Positions 13,233 through 17,468 of a stretch of 17,468 nt of DNA are shown piece after piece (position 1 is the first letter of the stretch; each line of letters begins with the position of its first letter). The DNA comes from Rhodobacteraceae bacterium UBA3069. GTDB lineage: Bacteria; Pseudomonadota; Alphaproteobacteria; Rhodobacterales; Rhodobacteraceae. A model generated the notes under the pieces. The model was not told where the DNA came from. It did not search any database and was given only the letters and a program-made list of their open reading frames with translations. The DNA lies in assembly GCA_002366795.1 (NCBI GenBank), contig DFBX01000105.1, positions 1 through 17,468 of the forward strand. The letters are read 5' to 3'. The position numbers and the translations under genes were made by a program.

Positions 13233-14621
13233 ATGATGGACGGCAAACTTGGCAATGACATTGCACATGTGATCGAGGCCGACCGCGCACATGTCTGGCA
13301 CCACCTGACCCAGCACAAACCGTTCGAGTCCGGCGAGCCGCGGGTGATCGTCGAAGGCAAGGGCATGCGGGTCTGGGACCAAAACGGCAAGGAACACCTT
13401 GATGGTGTTTCCGGCGGGGTCTGGACGGTGAACGTGGGCTATGGCCGCGAATCCATCGCCGACGCGGTGCGCGAACAACTGGTGAAACTGAACTATTTCG
13501 CGGGAGCCGCCGGTTCGGTTCCCGGCGCGCTTTTCGCAGAAAAGCTGATCGCGAAAATGCCTGGGATGACGCGGGTCTATTACTGCAACTCCGGCTCCGA
13601 AGCGAACGAGAAAGCCTTCAAGATGGTGCGCCAGATCGCCCATAAACGATATGGCGGAAAGAAAACCAAGATCCTCTATCGCGACCGTGACTACCACGGC
13701 ACCACCATCGCCTGCCTGTCGGCCGGCGGTCAGGACCAGCGCAACGCGCAATACGGCCCCTTCGCGCCAGACTTCGTGCGCGTGCCACACTGCCTTGAAT
13801 ACCGCGCCAGTGATCAGGGCGCACCCACGGAAAATTACGGCGAATGGGCTGCGGACCAGATCGAACAGGTCATCCTGCGAGAAGGCCCCGATACCGTTGG
13901 CGCGCTGTGCCTAGAACCTGTCACCGCAGGCGGCGGCGTTATCACCCCGCCCGATGGCTACTGGCCCCGCGTGCAGGAAATCTGCCGAAAATACGATATC
14001 CTGCTGCATATAGACGAGGTCGTCTGCGGCGTCGGGCGTACCGGCACATGGTTCGGCTACCAGCACTACGGAATCGAACCGGATTTCGTGACCATGGCGA
14101 AAGGCGTCGCCTCGGGCTATGCCGCCATTGCCTGCTGTGTGACCACCGAAAAGGTGTTCGACCTGTTCAAGGCGGACCCGTCCGATCCGATGGACTACTT
14201 CCGCGACATCTCGACCTTCGGCGGCTGCACCGCCGGCCCCGCCGCCGCGCTGGAAAACATGCGAATCATCGAAGACGAAGACCTGCTGTCCAATACCGAT
14301 GCCATGGGCAACTACATGCTGGACCAGCTGCACGCACTTTCCGAACGGCACAAGGTGATCGGCGATGTGCGCGGCAAGGGATTGTTCCTCGGTGCCGAAC
14401 TGGTGGCAGACCCCACCACCCGCGAGCCTGTGGATGAAAAGTTCGCCGCCGCCGTGGTGGCGGAATGCTCGGCCCAAGGCGTGATCATCGGCGCGACCAA
14501 CAGGTCCGTGCCGGGTTATAACAACACCCTGTGCTACAGCCCCGCCCTTATCGCCACCAAGGACGACATCGACCAGATCGTCGCGGCCACCGATAGCGCC
14601 CTGACCAAGGTCTTCGGCTAG
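13233..14621 (+). CDS. tpa: Class III PLP aminotransferase, probably taurine:pyruvate aminotransferase
   Basis: A 462-residue fold-type I, class III aminotransferase. GSEANEKAFK (121-130) binds the PLP phosphate region, HIDEVVCGVGRTG (259-271) includes Asp261 for the pyridine nitrogen, and Lys290 in TMAKGVASGYAA is the Schiff-base lysine. The N-terminal stretches ADRAHVWHHL, GVSGGVWTVNVGYGRE and PGMTRVYYCN closely resemble taurine:pyruvate aminotransferases as I remember them. Tpa converts taurine and pyruvate to sulfoacetaldehyde and alanine. Start: ATG 13233, because AGGAG precedes it by 6 bases. ATG 13188 is in frame but lacks such a site. No tauR, xsc, pta or taurine transporter gene is adjacent, so another omega-amine could be the substrate. 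Class assignment is firm; taurine specificity is moderate. Confidence 0.85.
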   Translation: MMDGKLGNDIAHVIEADRAHVWHHLTQHKPFESGEPRVIVEGKGMRVWDQNGKEHLDGVSGGVWTVNVGYGRESIADAVREQLVKLNYFAGAAGSVPGALFAEKLIAKMPGMTRVYYCNSGSEANEKAFKMVRQIAHKRYGGKKTKILYRDRDYHGTTIACLSAGGQDQRNAQYGPFAPDFVRVPHCLEYRASDQGAPTENYGEWAADQIEQVILREGPDTVGALCLEPVTAGGGVITPPDGYWPRVQEICRKYDILLHIDEVVCGVGRTGTWFGYQHYGIEPDFVTMAKGVASGYAAIACCVTTEKVFDLFKADPSDPMDYFRDISTFGGCTAGPAAALENMRIIEDEDLLSNTDAMGNYMLDQLHALSERHKVIGDVRGKGLFLGAELVADPTTREPVDEKFAAAVVAECSAQGVIIGATNRSVPGYNNTLCYSPALIATKDDIDQIVAATDSALTKVFG

Positions 14622-14629
14622 ACCCGAGG

Positions 14630-14709
14630 GGGAGGCCTCCCGCCCACTGAATGCGTATCAAAGATACGCGCGCACCGGTTGGGCATAGCCCTCGGCCAAG
14701 GCCGAGGGC
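14630..14709. other. Three perfect palindromes after the aminotransferase gene
   Basis: GGGAGGCCTCCC (14630-14641) is self-complementary. GCGTATC-AAA-GATACGC (14653-14669) has a 7-bp stem. GCCCTCGGCC-AA-GGCCGAGGGC (14688-14709) has 10-base arms with a 2-base spacer. None is followed by a T-run on the plus strand. The first lies 8 bases after the stop and may end the aminotransferase transcript. No gene is seen in 14622-14845. Confidence 0.5.
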
Positions 14710-14740
14710 AGTTGCGTTCCCTATCCCCGCTGTCTCCATG

Positions 14741-14769
14741 AAAAAGCCGCAGCACTCTCGCGCTGCGGC
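14741..14769 (-). terminator. Rho-independent terminator of the minus-strand DUF1523 operon
   Basis: GCCGCAGC (14746-14753) and GCTGCGGC (14762-14769) form a perfect 8-bp stem with an 8-base loop. On the minus strand, TTTTT (14745-14741) follows directly. It lies about 76 bases after the DUF1523 stop. Confidence 0.8.
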
Positions 14770-14774
14770 CCCGC

Positions 14775-14809
14775 TTTCATTTTGCGCTAAATACTTCCGC
14801 CGAAGGCTT
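14775..14809. repeat. Intergenic repeat element, copy B
   Basis: It has the same order as copy A at 5728-5762: TTTCATTTTGC, three variable bases, AAATA, the hairpin CTTC-CGCC-GAAG, GCTT. It also lies between convergent genes, here between the terminator at 14741-14769 and the DUF1523 gene end. Confidence 0.55.
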
Positions 14810-14845
14810 CCACCTTATCCGCATGAAACACGGTTAACGCGCCAC

Positions 14846-15493
14846 TCAGCGTTGCGATTTCCAGCTGTCCAGCCAGCGACCGAACCAGCCACGGGTGTTA
14901 TCAAAGGAATCCCCCGCCGCCTCGAAACTGTCGCCGATGTCTTCCAGCACCGGGTCTATCCGTGCGCGGCGGAACCGCCGCCAGCGCACCCAGATCGCCC
15001 AGACGATAGCAAAGAACACCGTCAGGATCACGATATTCACCCATGGGATGATCGTCGCATCCGGCCCCTCAACGGGTTTGATCGCCACCGCATTGGGAAA
15101 GATCGACCAGTATTCGTTGCGCCAACCGTAATGGGTGACCGAATACCACTCCGGCGCGGCTCTGGTGGAAATCGCATCATTCGCCTCGGTATACAGGTTC
15201 GCCGTATCGAACTTGAAATAGGGTGGCCAACGCCAGCCGGTATCCTCGTTGCGATAGACCACCGCCTTGCCATTCGGCTGCACCGCCTGGATGAACTGCA
15301 CATCACGGTTGATCAGGCTTTCCGCCTGATCGTCCGGCACCGACCAGAAAATACGCGTCCAATCGGTCAGGTCCTGACGTTCCTCATAGGTGTTCACCAC
15401 CCGCACGATATCGTGCTGCGGCAGGGTGTAGTGAAAGAACGCCCCCACGAGCAGCCAGACGACAATCCAGAATGTCCACTTGATATAAGCCAT
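14846..15493 (-). CDS. DUF1523 family membrane protein
   Basis: A 215-residue protein of unknown function. It has one N-terminal membrane helix (about 6-22) and a second near 149-169. The 125-residue section between them, rich in Trp and Tyr (TGWRWPPYFKFDTANLY, HYGWRNEYWSIFP), is probably periplasmic. An Arg-rich segment (WVRWRRFRRAR, 168-178) just after the second helix fits the positive-inside rule with a cytoplasmic tail. I recognise it as DUF1523, a family I associate with Rhodobacterales. AAAGGGGG precedes ATG 15493. It is the last gene of a three-gene operon (12 bases from the previous stop), with a strong terminator downstream. No catalytic motif is visible. Confidence 0.8.
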   Translation of the reverse strand: MAYIKWTFWIVVWLLVGAFFHYTLPQHDIVRVVNTYEERQDLTDWTRIFWSVPDDQAESLINRDVQFIQAVQPNGKAVVYRNEDTGWRWPPYFKFDTANLYTEANDAISTRAAPEWYSVTHYGWRNEYWSIFPNAVAIKPVEGPDATIIPWVNIVILTVFFAIVWAIWVRWRRFRRARIDPVLEDIGDSFEAAGDSFDNTRGWFGRWLDSWKSQR

Positions 15494-15505
15494 GATCGGC
15501 CCCCT

Positions 15506-15772
15506 TTACCCGTAGTTCACGACATAAATGATGGTGCCCACAATGACCACCGGAATGACATAGACCAGCAGGATCAGCTTGCGGCGCAGCGAATGGTCAT
15601 AGGCCTCCAGCCCGTCGCGCACCCAAGCGTCCTTGTCGCCCGTCATGCCCTCTTCGTCCCATTCCGCTTCCAGCTTGCCGCGCCGGACCGCGCGTGAATA
15701 GAGCGAGACAGAAACATAGACCACCGTCAGCGCGATGAAGCCGATGATCACGAAACGTGCCAGTCCCAGCAT
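15506..15772 (-). CDS. Small two-helix membrane protein of unknown function
   Basis: An 88-residue protein with a membrane helix at about 5-24, a charged middle loop (RAVRRGKLEAEWDEEGMTGDKDAW) and a second helix at about 66-86. By charge the loop probably faces the cytoplasm and both ends the periplasm. No domain is recognised. Its AGGAGG ribosome-binding site overlaps the last codons of the DUF6638-like gene, with one base between stop and start, so translation is probably coupled. The tight packing between two other conserved genes and the good RBS argue that this short frame is real. Confidence 0.8.
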   Translation of the reverse strand: MLGLARFVIIGFIALTVVYVSVSLYSRAVRRGKLEAEWDEEGMTGDKDAWVRDGLEAYDHSLRRKLILLVYVIPVVIVGTIIYVVNYG

Positions 15773-15773
15773 A

Positions 15774-17129
15774 TCAGTTCCTCCTTACCGCACCCCATGG
15801 GCCGACCCGATGGATCGCCCGTTCAGGGATGGTTTCATGTGGCGGGGGCGTTTCGTCCATCGGCGCGTCCCGCCCGAACAGCGCCGCCCGCGCGCCCGCC
15901 TTATCGGCCTGATATTCCCGTTCGAGGAAATCGGCCACGTATGATTTCTTGGTTTCTGTCCAGCCGGCATACAGACGGTAGAACAGCTGCTTGTGGCAGA
16001 TGAACAACTGGCGCACGTCCTTGCGGGACAGCTCCGTCAATAGCTGGTTTACCAAGTCCGCATCCGCGTGGTCCGCCGCCCGCAGCGTGTAGAAATAGGC
16101 CGGGTGATCGGACGTGATGCGCGGCCAGGGGCCTGCATCATCCGCCCAGACCGCCAAGTCGCGCAACCCGTGGAATTCCGGCGGCAGCTTGGCCGCATGG
16201 GCCCGCGCCAAGGCGCGAATGTCGGGCCGCGTCGCGCCGGTCAGATCCACGCCCGCCCCTTGCGCCGCATCCACCACGATGAAATCCATCTTCTGCCGCA
16301 GGATCGCACCGGCGTCGATGCCGCGCGCATTGACGATGGGTTCAACCAGAAAGTTGTCTTTCAGGAACTTGGCGATCCGGTTGCGGTCGTCCAGATCGAA
16401 CAGGTGCTGCACCGGCAAATCGCCCAGATCGTCCTTTTGCCCGCAAGCAATCGCCGCCGTTTCCTTGGTGCCGCGGAAAATATACATCCCGCCGAAAAGC
16501 GAGGTCCAGAAATTGTTCTGGGTGAATTCCATGTGTTTCAGGCGCACGGGGTTACGGGTGACATCGCCGGTGCGCTTGGCCAGCCCGATCATATCGGCGA
16601 TCAGCACATCATCGAACCATGCGTCCTCTTCCTCCATGAAGCGGTCGATCTTTTGGCCCAACTTTTCCGCGTCGCGCACAATGCCTTGGGTGGTGTCGGC
16701 CTCTATCTCCAGTTTGCGGATGTCGAACAGCCGGGTCGGGTCGCTGACCGCATAGACCGAGTTCAGTATCTCCCCCGCCACCGCATCCTGCGCGGTGAGG
16801 GCAAACAATTGCGCCTCGTTCTCCTCGATAAACCGCCGCAGGATGCTACGAGACATCGAGAACGTCGCCCCTAACAAAGGCGCGGTTTTCTGCTGCGTGG
16901 TCAGCAAAATGAATTGCCGGTTACAACCCCCTTGGTTCAGGTAAAGGTCATCCCCCAATTCATCCCCCACCTCGGGCGAATATCCCGAAATGTCGATGTG
17001 AAAATCTTTTAGGTCCGTCACCTTGCCCGTCAGATGCTTGAGCGCGCGATTATAGCGTTCGACCAGCGCGGGGCTGTCGATTGGGACGAGATTGCCAAAC
17101 ATAAGGCCGCGTTGGATGAGGCGTTTCAT
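15774..17129 (-). CDS. Conserved protein of unknown function, DUF6638-like
   Basis: A 451-residue soluble protein with no signal peptide or membrane helix. I recall it as DUF6638, a conserved family of Rhodobacterales, from stretches such as RLIQRGLMFGNLVPIDSPALV (start), FILLTTQQKTAPLL, IGLAKRTGDVTRNPVRLKHMEF and ILRQKMDFIVVDAA. No catalytic motif stands out. A Cys pair is absent and there is no P-loop. The C-terminal 80 residues are charged and Pro-rich. It is the first gene of a three-gene operon with two small membrane proteins, so a cytoplasmic partner of a membrane complex is one possibility. Start: ATG 17129, with GGAAATAG before it (weak). The sequence upstream changes to low GC at once, so its promoter lies in unusual DNA. 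Confidence 0.78.
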   Translation of the reverse strand: MKRLIQRGLMFGNLVPIDSPALVERYNRALKHLTGKVTDLKDFHIDISGYSPEVGDELGDDLYLNQGGCNRQFILLTTQQKTAPLLGATFSMSRSILRRFIEENEAQLFALTAQDAVAGEILNSVYAVSDPTRLFDIRKLEIEADTTQGIVRDAEKLGQKIDRFMEEEDAWFDDVLIADMIGLAKRTGDVTRNPVRLKHMEFTQNNFWTSLFGGMYIFRGTKETAAIACGQKDDLGDLPVQHLFDLDDRNRIAKFLKDNFLVEPIVNARGIDAGAILRQKMDFIVVDAAQGAGVDLTGATRPDIRALARAHAAKLPPEFHGLRDLAVWADDAGPWPRITSDHPAYFYTLRAADHADADLVNQLLTELSRKDVRQLFICHKQLFYRLYAGWTETKKSYVADFLEREYQADKAGARAALFGRDAPMDETPPPHETIPERAIHRVGPWGAVRRN

Positions 17130-17133
17130 GGGG

Positions 17134-17385
17134 CTATTTCCATAATTTCTTTTCTCTCTGACTCACGACTTCAAATTTGGAAAATGCCGCTCGTGATTGA
17201 AAGTAGTTTAGCGATTCCGAATATCTTCCGAGCAACTCCTGCTTTCCTAAAATCCGACGAGGGCCGTTTATCACGCCAATTAGCGAAAAACCTGAACTAA
17301 ACGGCAGAAAAAACTTATCACCCTCAGCCGCTACATTTTCTCCTTTTAAATCAGAAAAGTATCTTATACCCCTATCCCTCGACAA
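17134..17385 (-). CDS. Doubtful low-GC open frame
   Basis: An 83-codon frame from a TTG (17383-17385) to TAA-region near 17134, with FSSGFSLIGVINGPRRILGKQ and a Lys-rich end. There is no ATG, no clear ribosome-binding site and no similarity that I recognise. The same frame stays open upstream to the window edge, so it may instead be the tail of a longer or decayed gene. It also overlaps the better-looking partial frame at 17372-17467. Confidence 0.2.
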   Translation of the reverse strand: MSRDRGIRYFSDLKGENVAAEGDKFFLPFSSGFSLIGVINGPRRILGKQELLGRYSESLNYFQSRAAFSKFEVVSQREKKLWK

Positions 17386-17467
17386 CCCGAAGATTTTGAT
17401 CTGATATGGTGCGGAAGTTATCGGTGACCTGATTTCGGAAGTCCTGCCATTTCTTGGGGATGGTTTC
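17372..17467 (-). CDS. C-terminal end of an unidentified protein (partial at window edge)
   Basis: A minus-strand frame enters from the right edge and codes for 31 residues (ETIPKKWQDFRNQVTDNF, then RTISDQNLRVVEG) before TAG at 17374-17372. Third positions favour C (ACC, ATC, CCC, GTC, TTC) as in the chromosomal genes, which is why I prefer this frame over its overlap. The product cannot be named from so short a tail. Confidence 0.35.
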   Translation of the reverse strand, partial: ETIPKKWQDFRNQVTDNFRTISDQNLRVVEG

Positions 17468-17468
17468 T

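Larger units (their letters stand above)
17130..17468. other. Low-GC segment at the right edge, no confident gene
   Basis: My hand count for 17161-17400 is 101 G/C in 240 bases (42%), far below the genes to the left. No frame with good codon use spans it. A plus-strand frame ending at 17300 mainly overlaps the DUF6638 gene and is a shadow. Two weak minus-strand frames are listed separately. The shift suggests recently acquired or decaying DNA. Confidence 0.55.

Noticed and set aside
14651..15697. 348-codon plus-strand open frame over the palindromic gap and DUF1523
   Set aside because: It crosses several hairpins and a terminator and is antisense to two membrane-protein genes. The product is His/Pro/Arg-rich.
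17034..17300. 88-codon plus-strand frame at the low-GC boundary
   Set aside because: The first third is antisense to the DUF6638-like gene. There is no ribosome-binding site and no recognisable domain.
1..17468. CRISPR array, tRNA or rRNA genes
   Set aside because: I saw no regularly spaced direct repeats, cloverleaf-like sequence with a T-loop, or rRNA signature anywhere in the window.

Overview
The window looks like chromosomal DNA of a marine-type alphaproteobacterium of the Rhodobacterales (Rhodobacteraceae, Roseobacter-like). The reasons are high GC with strong C/G third-position bias in most genes, a 154-residue unimodular QueF, a TRAP binding protein, a taurine:pyruvate-type aminotransferase, and conserved proteins (DUF1523, probably DUF6638) that I associate with this family. 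The assignment rests on gene content and remembered protein similarity, not on a search.

Layout. (1) 1-982 is accessory DNA. It holds the 3' end of an IS481-family transposase, a 45-codon remnant of a gene the element seems to have cut, and an ImmA/IrrE-type metallopeptidase that overlaps that remnant by ATGA. (2) 983-3870 has a MarR regulator and a Prx5-type peroxiredoxin on the minus strand, then, divergently, a rubredoxin/ferredoxin-reductase-like flavoprotein overlapping rsmD. (3) 3918-5723 has a solitary TRAP solute-binding protein divergent from queF, separated by about 300 bases with an AT-rich palindromic patch. (4) 5724-8363 has a string of hairpins and a sulP-usp operon with a recognisable promoter and leader hairpin. 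(5) 8368-10033 has sfsA and map on the minus strand. (6) 10082-13110 is a tight plus-strand operon: CinA-N/MoCF domain protein, GNAT acetyltransferase, AhpD-like protein, OmpA-domain lipoprotein-like or periplasmic protein. (7) 13233-14621 is a stand-alone aminotransferase resembling taurine:pyruvate aminotransferase. (8) 14622-14845 is non-coding and full of perfect palindromes, including a clear minus-strand terminator. (9) 14846-17129 is a three-gene minus-strand operon of unknown function (DUF6638-like soluble protein, 88-residue two-helix membrane protein, DUF1523 membrane protein). (10) 17130-17468 drops to about 42% GC and probably starts another foreign segment.

Most genes are ordinary chromosomal genes for redox defence, rRNA and tRNA modification, protein maturation and transport. 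I found no defence island, CRISPR array, tRNA or rRNA. The best leads are the unknown three-gene membrane operon, a repeated intergenic element with compensatory hairpin changes (5728-5762, 14775-14809, related copy at 8287-8353), the IS481 junction that leaves an orphan ImmA peptidase, and a perfect palindrome positioned to control the peroxiredoxin/reductase divergent pair.
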